From Frigoribacterium faeni (lineage in GTDB: Bacteria > Actinomycetota > Actinomycetes > Actinomycetales > Microbacteriaceae), in assembly GCF_007988805.1 (NCBI RefSeq), contig NZ_BJUV01000003.1, positions 98,567-162,566 of the forward strand: DNA of 64,000 nucleotides. The letters are read 5' to 3'. The position numbers were made by a program, and so were the translations under genes. The notes under the pieces are model-generated. The model was not told the origin of the DNA and did not search any database. It saw nothing but the letters and a program-made list of their open reading frames with translations. This document shows, piece after piece, positions 41,525-49,794 of this stretch; within the stretch, counting starts at the first letter, position 1, and every line of letters begins with the position of its first letter.

Positions 41525-42550
41525 TCACCTCGGAGGCAGGTGCACCCCGGCGAGCATGCAGCGGACCGAGCCGCCGGCCAGCTCGATCGTCGGCACGTCG
41601 AGCGGCAGAGGGCGCGCGTGCCGTGACACGACGGCTCGCTGCGCGCGCGTGAGGGCGTCCCAGCCGCGCGACGACAGCGCGAGCACGGGCCCGTCGGCGC
41701 CCCGCAGCTCGAGCGCGTTGCCGGCGAACTCGGCGAGCTGGGCGCGGCTCAGGGCGACCAGCTCGCGACCCGAGGCGATGAGGCGGTCGGCGACGCGCCT
41801 CCGTCCGCTCGCCGAGGCGATCGAGTCGAGGCCGACCAGCGCGACGCGCGAGGCCACGCTCATCATGACGTTCGTGTGGTAGATCGGCACGTCGTCGGCG
41901 TCGGTCGCGACGAACGCCTCGACGTCGTAGCCGAGGTCGCGGCAGACGAGGTCGACGGCGGCGCGATCGGCGCGCTGGGACAGGGCGACGTACGCGGTCC
42001 GCCCGACGTGGTCGAGCACGAGCGCACCGGTGCCCTCGACGTGCAGCCCGACGCCCTCGAGCGCCGAGTGGTCGACGACCGCGTCGACCCGGTAGGAGGC
42101 GCGGAGCAGCTCGACCACGTCGGCCCGCCGCTCCGAGCGCCGGTTCGGCGAGTGCATCGGGTAGAGCAGCACGCGTCCGTCGGCGTGGGTGGAGAACCAG
42201 TTGTTCGGGAACACGGCGTCGGGCCGGTCGGCGCGCTCGTCGTCGACCAGGTGCACCCGCACGCCGGCGTCCCGCAGGGCCTCGGCGGCGGTCGTCACCT
42301 CCGCGGAGGCGCGCACGGCGATCTCGGCACGGGTCGCGTCGACCTCGGCCGGGTCGGTCTGGAACGCGTTGTCGGCGGCGGTCTCGGGGTTGGGCGTGAA
42401 GTGGCGGGGTCGCACCATCACGACGGCGGCGGGGGACTGCCGGGCGAGTCGTGCCTCCTCGGCGTCCGGTGCCGCGGCCCGGGCCGTCGGGGCGACGGGT
42501 CTCGGCGAGGCGGACGAGGAGGCGCGGCGCGAGGGGGCGACGCTGGTCAC
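41525..42550 (-). CDS. ctlX: CtlX-family citrulline utilization hydrolase
   Basis: A 341-residue amidinotransferase/arginine-deiminase-fold protein. Seen: MVRPRHFTPNPETAADNAFQ, PDAVFPNNWFSTHADGRVLLYPM, GTGALVLDH, HTNVMMSV and the catalytic Cys in GGSVRCMLAGVHLPP. CtlX proteins are associated with citrulline use next to ornithine cyclodeaminase. GTG 42550 gives a 40-residue Arg/Ala-rich arm before the conserved domain; a later start is possible. It lies 8 nt after ocd, so the pair is one operon turning citrulline or arginine-derived compounds via ornithine into proline. Confidence 0.9.
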   Translation of the reverse strand: MTSVAPSRRASSSASPRPVAPTARAAAPDAEEARLARQSPAAVVMVRPRHFTPNPETAADNAFQTDPAEVDATRAEIAVRASAEVTTAAEALRDAGVRVHLVDDERADRPDAVFPNNWFSTHADGRVLLYPMHSPNRRSERRADVVELLRASYRVDAVVDHSALEGVGLHVEGTGALVLDHVGRTAYVALSQRADRAAVDLVCRDLGYDVEAFVATDADDVPIYHTNVMMSVASRVALVGLDSIASASGRRRVADRLIASGRELVALSRAQLAEFAGNALELRGADGPVLALSSRGWDALTRAQRAVVSRHARPLPLDVPTIELAGGSVRCMLAGVHLPPR

Positions 42551-42558
42551 GTCGACCC

Positions 42559-43590
42559 TCAGACCCCGACCGGGTGGCGCGCCGCCACGAGTCCGAACAG
42601 GTCCTTGGGGTCGTCGGGGTCGGCGACCAGGTCGATCTCGACCGCGAAGTCGGTGCCGACCACGTCGTCACGCAGGTACTTGAGGGCGCAGACGTCCTCG
42701 ATGGCGAAGCCGACCGAGTCGAAGATCGTGATCTGCTCGTCGCTCGTGCGTCCGTCGCGGCGGCCGGCGACGACCTCCCAGAGCTCGGTCACGGCGAAGT
42801 CGGCGCTCTGGTGCTGGATCTCGCCCTCGATGCGGGTCTGCTCGGGGTACTCGACGAACACGTCGGCGCGGCGCAGGGTGGCCGGGTCGAGCTCGGTCTT
42901 GCCGGGGCAGTCGCCGCCGATCGCGTTGACGTGCGCACCCGGGCGCACGGCCTCGTCGGGCAGCACGATCGCGTTCTGCTTGTCGGCCGTGCAGGTGGTG
43001 ATCACGTCGGCGCCGTCGGCGGCCTCGACCGGGCTGTGGCACACGGTGATGTCGAAGCCGAGCGGGGCGAGGTTGCGGACGAACTTCCCGGTGGCCCGCG
43101 GGTCGACGTCGAACACGCGCACGGTCTCGATCCCCAGGGAGGCGCGCATCGCCAGCGCCTGGAACTCCGCCTGCGACCCCGCCCCGATCAGGGCGAGCAC
43201 CCGCGAGTCGGCCCGCGCGAGGCGCTTGGCGGCCATCGCGCTGGTGGCCGCGGTGCGCAGGGCGGTGAGGATCGTCATCTCGGCGAGGAACGTCGGGTAG
43301 CCGGTGTCGACGTCGGCGAGCACGCCGAACGCGGTGACGGTCTGGTAGCCGCGGCCGGGGTTCGAGGGGTGCCCGTTCACGTACTTGAAGCCGTAGGTCT
43401 CGCTGTCGCTCGCGGGCATCAGCTCGATGACGCCGATGGGGGAGTGCGAGGCCACCCGCGGAGACTTGTCGAAGGCGGGCCAGCGGGCGAAGTCGCGTTC
43501 GAGGGCGGTCACCATGCCGGCGGTGATCGGGCCCACCCCGCGGTCGGTCACCCAGCGGATCATGTTCTGCACGTCTACGAAGCGCACCAT
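42559..43590 (-). CDS. ocd: ornithine cyclodeaminase
   Basis: A 343-residue enzyme converting L-ornithine to L-proline and ammonia with bound NAD. Seen: MIELMP-type substrate region (VIELMPASDSETYGFKYVNGHPSNP, with the catalytic Lys in FKYVNGHP), EMTILTALRTAATSAMAAK, the NAD loop IGAGSQAEFQALA, and AIGGDCPGKTELDP carrying the catalytic Asp. Length and motifs match the classical enzyme. First gene of the ocd-ctlX operon, divergent from an AsnC-type regulator. Confidence 0.95.
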   Translation of the reverse strand: MVRFVDVQNMIRWVTDRGVGPITAGMVTALERDFARWPAFDKSPRVASHSPIGVIELMPASDSETYGFKYVNGHPSNPGRGYQTVTAFGVLADVDTGYPTFLAEMTILTALRTAATSAMAAKRLARADSRVLALIGAGSQAEFQALAMRASLGIETVRVFDVDPRATGKFVRNLAPLGFDITVCHSPVEAADGADVITTCTADKQNAIVLPDEAVRPGAHVNAIGGDCPGKTELDPATLRRADVFVEYPEQTRIEGEIQHQSADFAVTELWEVVAGRRDGRTSDEQITIFDSVGFAIEDVCALKYLRDDVVGTDFAVEIDLVADPDDPKDLFGLVAARHPVGV

Positions 43591-43740
43591 GAGCGCCTCC
43601 CCTCTCGATCGTCGTCCGGTGGTGCGTCCACGCTAGGACTGGGCGATGTGCAGCGGCAATCACCATCCAGCGCCCTTTCGCACGCCGAGATCGACGGTCT
43701 GCGCAGTGCGATCGAGCGTTTGTGCGATAGCTTTCGGGGC

Positions 43741-44172
43741 ATGGCCGATCTCGACGAACTCGACCGCCGCCTCCTCGCCGCCCTCCGGGTCGACGCCCGC
43801 GAGTCGGCCGCCAGTCTCGCCCGGCGACTCGGGGTGACCCGGGCGACCGTGACCTCCCGGCTCGACAAGCTCGAGGCCTCCGGCACCGTGCTCGGCTACA
43901 CGGTGCGCGTCCGCGAGGAGCGCGACCCCGACCTGATCCGCGCGATCGGGTTCATCGAGATCGAGGGGCGGTCGACCGACCACGTCATCCGCCAGCTGCG
44001 GGGGTTCCCCGAGGTGGTGTCGCTGCATACGACGAACGGCGGCTGGGACCTCGTCGCCGAGTACCGCACCTCGTCGCTCGGCGAGTTCGACCGGGTGCTG
44101 GCGCGGATCCGCAGCGTCGAGGGGGTCGTGAACTCCGAGACGAGCCTGCTGCTGAGCTCGGTGCTGCGGTAG
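43741..44172 (+). CDS. Lrp/AsnC-family regulator
   Basis: A 143-residue regulator. Residues 1-60 carry the AsnC HTH (LDELDRRLLAALRVDARESAASLARRLGVTRATVTSRLDKLEASG); the rest is the RAM amino-acid-binding domain with VVSLHTTNGGWDLVAEYR. ATG 43741 was chosen; GATAGC lies about 10 nt before it. Divergent from ocd-ctlX with a 150-bp shared control region, so it most likely activates or represses that operon in response to ornithine, arginine or proline. Confidence 0.92.
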   Translation: MADLDELDRRLLAALRVDARESAASLARRLGVTRATVTSRLDKLEASGTVLGYTVRVREERDPDLIRAIGFIEIEGRSTDHVIRQLRGFPEVVSLHTTNGGWDLVAEYRTSSLGEFDRVLARIRSVEGVVNSETSLLLSSVLR

Positions 44173-44191
44173 CCCGTCGAGCCGGGCGCAC

Positions 44192-44209
44192 TGTGTACGG
44201 ACGTACACA
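44192..44209. promoter_or_regulatory. perfect palindromic operator TGTGTACG-GA-CGTACACA
   Basis: An 8+8 bp perfect inverted repeat with a 2-nt centre, lying 7 bp upstream of the TTAGGGT -10 region of the acetyltransferase-TetR operon, i.e. over its -35 region. Most likely the autoregulatory site of the TetR protein encoded at 44880-45440. Confidence 0.65.
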
Positions 44210-44229
44210 CGCCGGTTAGGGTGGGACGC

Positions 44230-44883
44230 ATGACGGACACCCGCAGCAACTACGAACGCATGCTCGCCGGCGACCCCTACGTGTCGGACGACCCCGAGAT
44301 CGCGGCCGCGCAGCAGCGGGCCATCACGCTCGCCGCGCGGTTCCTCGCCGAGTTCGGCGACGACGTCGACGCCGCCCAGCGCACCGGCCGCGAGCTGTTC
44401 GGCGACCTGCACGAGACCGCCCATGTGCGCCCGCCGGTGTTCGTCGACTACGGCAGTCGGATCAGCATCGGGGCCGGCACGTTCGTGAACTACAACCTCA
44501 CCGCGCTCGACGTCGCGCCGATCACGATCGGGGCGCACTGCCAGATCGGCCCGAACGTGCAGCTGCTGACCCCGACGCACCCGGTCGACCCGGAGCTGCG
44601 CCGGGCCGGCATCGAGTCGGCCGAGCCGATCACGATCGGCGACAACGTCTGGCTCGGCGGCGGCGCGATCGTGCTGGCGGGCGTCACGATCGGGCAGAAC
44701 AGCGTGATCGGCGCGGGAGCCGTGGTCACCCGGGACGTCCCGGCGGACGTCGTGGCGGTCGGGAACCCGGCCCGGGTCGTGCGGAGCATCGCGGCGGACG
44801 CGCGCGCCGGTGCCGCGCCCGGCCTCGACGGGGTCGGCCCCGGCGGCCCCGCGCGCGACGCGCTCTCCGGGGAGTCGGCGTGA
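44230..44883 (+). CDS. maltose/galactoside-type sugar O-acetyltransferase
   Basis: A 217-residue left-handed beta-helix acetyltransferase. Seen: N-terminal Mac domain (NYERMLAGDPYVSDDPEIAAAQQRA), hexapeptide repeats (ISIGAGTFVNYNLTALDVAPITIGAHCQIGPNVQLLTPTHP with the catalytic His), and IGDNVWLGGGAIVLAGVTIGQNSVIGAGAVVTRDVPADVVAVGNPARVVR. An extra Ala/Gly tail of about 25 residues leads into the next gene, overlapping its GTG start. It would transfer acetyl from acetyl-CoA to a sugar hydroxyl, possibly for detoxifying excess sugar. Confidence 0.92.
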   Translation: MTDTRSNYERMLAGDPYVSDDPEIAAAQQRAITLAARFLAEFGDDVDAAQRTGRELFGDLHETAHVRPPVFVDYGSRISIGAGTFVNYNLTALDVAPITIGAHCQIGPNVQLLTPTHPVDPELRRAGIESAEPITIGDNVWLGGGAIVLAGVTIGQNSVIGAGAVVTRDVPADVVAVGNPARVVRSIAADARAGAAPGLDGVGPGGPARDALSGESA

Positions 44884-45440
44884 CCGCTCGGCGCAGCGAC
44901 CCCGAGCGGCGCGACCGTCTGATCGACGTCACCCTCGACCTGATCGCCGAGGGCGGCGTCGCCGGCACGTCGCACCGCAGGATCGCCACCCGCGCGGACG
45001 TGCCGCTCGGTTCCATGACGTACCACTTCGCCGGCATGGACGAGCTGCTGCACGAGGCCTTCACCCGGTTCGCCGAGTCGATCGTCGCCCGCTTCGAGGA
45101 GCGTCTCGGCGCCGCGACGACCCCCGACGAGGCGCGGGTCGCCATCGTCGACCTGATCCACGACGACCTCACGGGCGACGACCACCTGCGCGACCAGGTG
45201 CTCTCGTACGAGCTCTACACGCTCGCCGCGCGCGAGTCCCGCTTCCGCAGCATCACCCGCGAGTGGATGCGCCGCAGTCGGGTCGAGCTCGAGCGGCACT
45301 TCGACCCCGACACCGCCCGGCGGGTCGACGCGCTCATCGAGGGCCTCTCGATCCACCGGGTGCTCGACCCCGAGCCCCCGTCGCGGGCCTTCACCGAGGA
45401 GGCGGTGGCCCGGATCACCGCGGACGTCCCGCGCCCCTGA
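44880..45440 (+). CDS. TetR-family repressor
   Basis: A 186-residue regulator with HTH RRDRLIDVTLDLIAEGGVAGTSHRRIATRADVPLGSMTYHFAGMDEL, the BetI/YfiR-like pattern, and a helical C-terminal ligand domain. GTG 44880 overlaps the acetyltransferase stop (GTGA), so both are made from one mRNA. The 18-bp palindrome 670 bp upstream, at the operon promoter, is the likely binding site. Followed by the hairpin element at 45485. Confidence 0.92.
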   Translation: MTARRSDPERRDRLIDVTLDLIAEGGVAGTSHRRIATRADVPLGSMTYHFAGMDELLHEAFTRFAESIVARFEERLGAATTPDEARVAIVDLIHDDLTGDDHLRDQVLSYELYTLAARESRFRSITREWMRRSRVELERHFDPDTARRVDALIEGLSIHRVLDPEPPSRAFTEEAVARITADVPRP

Positions 45441-45484
45441 CCCGCGCCTCCCGCGCCCGCTCGCGCTCGCTCGCCCGCTCGCCC

Positions 45485-45542
45485 TCGAGTGGTCCGAAGA
45501 CGCTCTTCCCGTGGCCGCGACGAGCGTCGTCGGACCACTCGA
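45485..45542. repeat. CGAGTGGTC hairpin element, copy 5
   Basis: TCGAGTGGTCCGAAGACG ... CGTCGTCGGACCACTCGA: outer stem kept by a compensatory change (GGTCCGA/TCGGACC). Inner CCGTGGCCGCGACGAG resembles copy 1. Between convergent genes. Confidence 0.88.
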
Positions 45543-45589
45543 TTGACGCGCGGGTGCGAGGTGCGCGCGAGGAGTCGGACGGGCGCGGG

Positions 45590-46465
45590 TCAGGGCGCGC
45601 GGTACTCCCACTCGGCGACGCGCTCCTCGTGCGCCTCGAGGCGCGTGCGGGTCCGGCGGGCGTCGCTCGCGGCGACCCCCTCGAGCAACGCGATCGACAG
45701 GGTGACGGCGGCGGCGTGCGAGTCGAACACGAGGTCCTGCCCGACGGGGGCGACCAGGCAGACGTCGATCAGGTGGGCGAACGGGGCCAACGGGGTGTCG
45801 ACGATGCCGACCGTCGTCATGCCCAGCTCGCGGGCCCGGGCCAGCGCCCGCACGGTCGCGTCGGGGTACCGCGGCATCGCGAAGACGAGCAGGGTGGTGG
45901 CGCCGTCGAGGTGCAGCTGCGTCAGGTCGTCGTCGAGCCCCGCCGCGTCGTCGAGCACGTGCACGTCGGGCATGATCCGCTGCGCCAGGTAGCCGACGTA
46001 GTTCGCGAGCGCCGCCGACACCCGCAGCCCCACGATGCCGAGCGGACGGCTGTCGGCGATCAGGTCGACGGCGCGACGCATCGCGTCGGACGCGATGGTC
46101 GCCTCCACGGTGCGGAGGTTCTGACGTTCGTGGGCGAGCGCGGCCCCGGGGGTCGTCGGCGGCGGACCCGTCGTGCTCGCGGCGGGCGGCGGTGTGGCCG
46201 AGAGCACGGCGTCCCGGGCGGCGTTGCGGAACTCGGCGTAGCCCGAGAAGCCGAGCGCCGTCGCGATCCGGGTGACGGTGGGCTGGCTGACGCCGGCGGC
46301 CTCGGCCATGTCGATGGTCGACGCGAACGCGACCTGCGGCATCGAGTCGAGCATGTGCTGCACGACCCGGCGCTGCGTCGGCGAGAGGCGGTGCTCGTGC
46401 ACGAGTCCGATCAGCCAGCCGCGCACGCCCTCGAGCTGATGGTCGTCGAGCTGCGGCATGGTCAC
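45590..46465 (-). CDS. MurR/RpiR-family regulator
   Basis: A 291-residue regulator with an RpiR HTH (LSPTQRRVVQHMLDSMPQVAFASTIDMAEAAGVSQPTVTRIATALGFSGYAEFR) and a C-terminal SIS domain (about 130-260, LIADSRPLGIVGLRVSAALANYVG, LHLDGATTLLVFAMPRYP) that normally binds sugar phosphates. GTG 46465 is favoured because GAAAGG precedes it. Divergent from the cyclodeaminase-like/lyase-like operon, with 148 bp between. In actinobacteria RpiR-like proteins also control amino-acid-derived pathways; its effector is unknown. Confidence 0.9.
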   Translation of the reverse strand: MTMPQLDDHQLEGVRGWLIGLVHEHRLSPTQRRVVQHMLDSMPQVAFASTIDMAEAAGVSQPTVTRIATALGFSGYAEFRNAARDAVLSATPPPAASTTGPPPTTPGAALAHERQNLRTVEATIASDAMRRAVDLIADSRPLGIVGLRVSAALANYVGYLAQRIMPDVHVLDDAAGLDDDLTQLHLDGATTLLVFAMPRYPDATVRALARARELGMTTVGIVDTPLAPFAHLIDVCLVAPVGQDLVFDSHAAAVTLSIALLEGVAASDARRTRTRLEAHEERVAEWEYRAP

Positions 46466-46613
46466 GGTCGGGCCTTTCGGGGAGGTGCTGGCCACCGTAG
46501 CGGCGCTCGGAGCCGGATCCGCGCCTCCTGAACATCATTAAACACAATCGACACACAGCGCATGGAACAATTCACGAGTAGTCCGGACCCACCGACCCGA
46601 ACCGAGGAGACCC

Positions 46614-47639
46614 GTGACCACCAGCACCGACCGACAGATCTGGCTGCGCTACCTGTCGGGGCCCGACATCGACTCGCTCGAGATCCCGACCGCCGCCGTC
46701 GTCGAGGCGATCGACTCGGTCGTCGCCGCGCACGGCCGGGGCGAGACGGTCTTCGAGCCCCGCACGCACCTGGTGCCCGACAACGGCGGCGTCGGGCACT
46801 TCAACGTGCTGCGCGGCCACGTGTCGACCCTCGGCGAGCGGGGGGTCAGCGGGGTCAAGGTGGTGGGCGACTTCGTGCCGAACTACCTCGAGGGTCTGCC
46901 CAGCGAGATGGCGATGGCGACGCTGTTCGATCCGTACAACGGCACGCCGCTCGCCGTCATGGACGCCACGTTCGTCACCGAGGCGCGCACCGGCGCGATG
47001 ACCGCCGTCGGCGCCCGGTACCTGGCCCGCCCCGACTCGAAGGTCCTGGCGCACGCCGGCGCCCGCGGCACGGCCTTCTCGAACGTCACGATGCTCGACA
47101 GCCTGTTCGACCTCGACGAGATCCGCGTGACGAGTCGTCGACCCGAATCGCGCGAGGCCTTCGGCGAGCAGCTGCGCGCCGCGACCGACACCCCCGTCGT
47201 CGTGGTCGGGACCGCCGACGAGGCGTTCGACGGGGCCGACATCATCGTCGAGGCGACCCGGCTGACCGAGCCGGCGCCGCTCCTGCGCCGCGAGCACATC
47301 CGTCCCGGCGCGTTCGTCGTGCCGTACGGCACCGTCAGCGCGGTCGAGCCCGAGCTGCTCGACGTGATCGACAAGGTCGTCGTCGACGACTGGGCCGAGT
47401 CGCGGTCGGGCCGGTTCGGCGCGCTGCGGCACCACGTCGACACGGGACTGCTCAGCCCCGAGACGCTCTGGGCCCAGCTCGGCGAGATCGCGAGCGGGGC
47501 GAAGGCCGGACGCGAGACCGCGGAGGAGCGGATCCTGTTCTGGCACCGCGGCCTGTCGATCCTCGACGTCGCGCTCGCCCACCTCGTGCTGCGGACCGCC
47601 GAGGAGGCCGAGGTCGGCACGATGCTGCGGTACCGCTGA
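46614..47639 (+). CDS. ornithine cyclodeaminase/mu-crystallin family protein
   Basis: A 341-residue protein of the OCD/mu-crystallin/alanine-dehydrogenase superfamily. Seen: GVKVVGDFVPNYLEGLPSEMAMATLFDPYNGTPLAVMDATFVTEARTGAMTAVGARYLA, and a Rossmann loop HAGARGTAFSNVTML that departs from the usual GAGxQA. The catalytic Lys in GVKVV is kept; the substrate loop differs from true ornithine cyclodeaminase encoded at 42559. GTG 46614 starts the operon; the lyase-like gene follows 1 nt after its stop. Possible activities are imine reductase, amino-acid dehydrogenase or cyclodeaminase. Confidence 0.87.
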   Translation: MTTSTDRQIWLRYLSGPDIDSLEIPTAAVVEAIDSVVAAHGRGETVFEPRTHLVPDNGGVGHFNVLRGHVSTLGERGVSGVKVVGDFVPNYLEGLPSEMAMATLFDPYNGTPLAVMDATFVTEARTGAMTAVGARYLARPDSKVLAHAGARGTAFSNVTMLDSLFDLDEIRVTSRRPESREAFGEQLRAATDTPVVVVGTADEAFDGADIIVEATRLTEPAPLLRREHIRPGAFVVPYGTVSAVEPELLDVIDKVVVDDWAESRSGRFGALRHHVDTGLLSPETLWAQLGEIASGAKAGRETAEERILFWHRGLSILDVALAHLVLRTAEEAEVGTMLRYR

Positions 47640-47640
47640 C

Positions 47641-49218
47641 GTGGCGCCGTCAGCACCGCTGATCGTCGATCGGGCGTCGGACCTCGACGCGGCGGCCCTC
47701 CTCGAGGTGGCCGACGGTCGTGAGGTCCACCTGACCGAGCGGCTCGTCACGACGCTCGACGCCCGACGTGCCGAGGTCGTCGCGGCCCTCGACGCCGGCG
47801 GGCCGGTCTACGGCGTCAGCACCGGGATGGGCGCCGCCAGCACGATCGTCCTCGACGAGGAGGCGCGGGCCGGCCACCAGGCCCGCCTCCTGATCGCGCG
47901 CGCCACGGGATCGGAGCCCTGGCTCCCGCGACGGGAGGTGCGGGCGGCTCTGGCGGTGCGCCTCCGGACGTTCCTCACCGGTGACGCGGGCGTCTCGTCC
48001 GCGCTCTGTCTGCGGCTGGTCGACGTGCTGCGGCTCGACCTCGTGCCGGCCGTGCCGGCGACGAGGCTCGGCACCGCCGGCGAGATCGTCCCGCTGGCGC
48101 ACCTCGGCGCCGCCCTGACCGGGGCGGAGTCGGGCGAGCTGCTGAGCCCCGACGGTGCGGTGCTGCCCGCCCGGGAGGCGCTGGTCGCGTCGGGACTCGA
48201 CCCGCACCTCCTCGGCGCGAAGGAGGGCGTGGCCCTCATCGAGGGCGTACCCGTGACCACGGCGCGGGCGATCGTCCTCGCGGACGCCGCGCGGCGCCTC
48301 CGGCAGCAGTCGCTGGCCGTGCTGGCGGCGCAGCTGGAGCTGGTCGGGGCGAATCGAGATCCGTTCCGGCCCGTGGTCGCTCGGGCCGACCCGGCGCTGG
48401 CCGAGGTGCTCGGTCGGCTGCACGGTCTGCTCGGACCGGAGCGCGGATCGGCGGCGTTGCAGTCTCCGGTGTCGTTCCGGGTCAGCGGGCCGGGGCTGGC
48501 GCATCTCGGGCGCACGCTCGACGCGCTCGATGCGGCGGTCTCGCGGGCGCTGGACGGGGTGACGGATTCGCCGGCGTTCGTCGGAGCGGATGCAGGCGGT
48601 GTCGCGGGTGCCTTCGTCGGGACGGCCGGATTCGACGGGTTCGACCTCGCGGCGTCCCTCGACGCCGTGCGGTTCGCGGTGCTGCACCTGACCGAGCTGG
48701 GCGCGGCCCGTCTGCACCGGCTGCTCGACCCGACGGTGTCGGGCCTGCCGCGGCAGCTGTCGTCGGCGCCGGGAGCGCAGGCCGGCATGGTGACCGTGCA
48801 CAAGCGAGCGGTCGGAACCGTGCACGGGCTGCTGACCGCGGCGCGGCCCGCGTCGCTCGGCATCATCGAGACCTCCCTCGGGCAGGAGGACGCCCAGTCG
48901 TTCTCGCTCGAGGCGGCGGAGCTGCTCGACGGCGCGCTCGCGGGATGGCGGGACGTCACGGCCTGCGAGCTGCTCGCCGTGCTGCACGCGAGGCGGCTGC
49001 GCGGGGTGCTCGCCGCCGTCGGGGGTGACGTGGTCGGCGTCGACCGGGTCGCTCTCGACTCGGCAGGCGTCGAACCGGCTGCGGCGACGCCCCTCGACGA
49101 CGAGCTCGCCGGGCTGGACTCCGTGCTGCCGCCCGGTGTGCTCGACCGCCCGTTCGGGCGGGACGTCGCGTCGCTCGTGCGAGCGCTCGAGGCGGGAGCG
49201 CTCGTCGCCGGGGGCTAG
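47641..49218 (+). CDS. aromatic amino acid/histidine lyase-family protein with altered MIO triad
   Basis: A 525-residue member of the HAL/PAL superfamily. The family frame is clear: VYGVSTGMGA (Tyr57 of the active site), PLAHLGAALTG, SPVSFRVSGPGL (usually PYSLR) and GQEDAQSFSLEA (usually QEDHVSM). The Ala-Ser-Gly triad that forms the MIO electrophile reads Thr145-Ala146-Gly147, followed by EIVPLAHL. Without the central Ser, MIO cannot form in the usual way, so ordinary ammonia-lyase activity is doubtful. It is coupled to the cyclodeaminase-like gene and probably acts in the same pathway. Confidence 0.85.
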   Translation: MAPSAPLIVDRASDLDAAALLEVADGREVHLTERLVTTLDARRAEVVAALDAGGPVYGVSTGMGAASTIVLDEEARAGHQARLLIARATGSEPWLPRREVRAALAVRLRTFLTGDAGVSSALCLRLVDVLRLDLVPAVPATRLGTAGEIVPLAHLGAALTGAESGELLSPDGAVLPAREALVASGLDPHLLGAKEGVALIEGVPVTTARAIVLADAARRLRQQSLAVLAAQLELVGANRDPFRPVVARADPALAEVLGRLHGLLGPERGSAALQSPVSFRVSGPGLAHLGRTLDALDAAVSRALDGVTDSPAFVGADAGGVAGAFVGTAGFDGFDLAASLDAVRFAVLHLTELGAARLHRLLDPTVSGLPRQLSSAPGAQAGMVTVHKRAVGTVHGLLTAARPASLGIIETSLGQEDAQSFSLEAAELLDGALAGWRDVTACELLAVLHARRLRGVLAAVGGDVVGVDRVALDSAGVEPAAATPLDDELAGLDSVLPPGVLDRPFGRDVASLVRALEAGALVAGG

Positions 49219-49362
49219 TCGTCTCGGTGTCGGTGGCGTCACGTATCGTCCAGGGGTGGGAGGCGTGATGGGTGACCGGCGGAGGCCGTCCGCGTGTGCG
49301 GACACGTGCCTCCTCGGCGACCCCTCGTCACGGGTGCGGGTCGTCCGACGGGCGGTCGCGCG

Positions 49363-49794
49363 GTGATCGACGTCGTCGGGCCGGTCGGCGGCGCGGAGCG
49401 ACCCGACCATCTGCTGCCGCTGCAGGCCGCCGAGGCCGTGCATGCGGGCTTCCCTTCGCCCGCCCAGGGGTACTACAACGGCCCCGTCGACCTCAACCGG
49501 CACCTCATGCGCGACCCGACGGCGACCTTCCTGGTGCGGGTGAGCGGCGACAGCATGACGGGCGCGGGCATCTTCGACGGCGACGAGCTCGTGGTCGACC
49601 GCGGGCTCGACGCCCACGACGGGCGCGTCGTGGTCGCCGTCGTCAACGCCGAGCTGACCGTCAAGCGCCTCTCGTACCGGGCGGGGCTGATGGTGCTGAG
49701 CCCCGAGAACCCCGCCTACCCCGAGATCGTCCTGTCCGACGGCGACGAGGCCGTCATCTGGGGTGTCGTGACGAGGTGCCTGCATCGTGTCTGA
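49363..49794 (+). CDS. umuD: UmuD-like S24 autoprotease
   Basis: A 143-residue LexA/UmuD-type protein. Seen: Ala-Gly cleavage site in [11 protein letters not shown], nucleophile Ser in [20 protein letters not shown] and the general-base Lys in [10 protein letters not shown]. It lacks the LexA DNA-binding domain, so it is a polymerase manager protein, cleaved to UmuD' when RecA is activated. GTG 49363 was chosen as the shortest start keeping the domain; GTG 49294 is in frame upstream. It overlaps umuC by 8 nt. Confidence 0.9.
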   Translation: MIDVVGPVGGAERPDHLLPLQAAEAVHAGFPSPAQGYYNGPVDLNRHLMRDPTATFLVRVSGDSMTGAGIFDGDELVVDRGLDAHDGRVVVAVVNAELTVKRLSYRAGLMVLSPENPAYPEIVLSDGDEAVIWGVVTRCLHRV

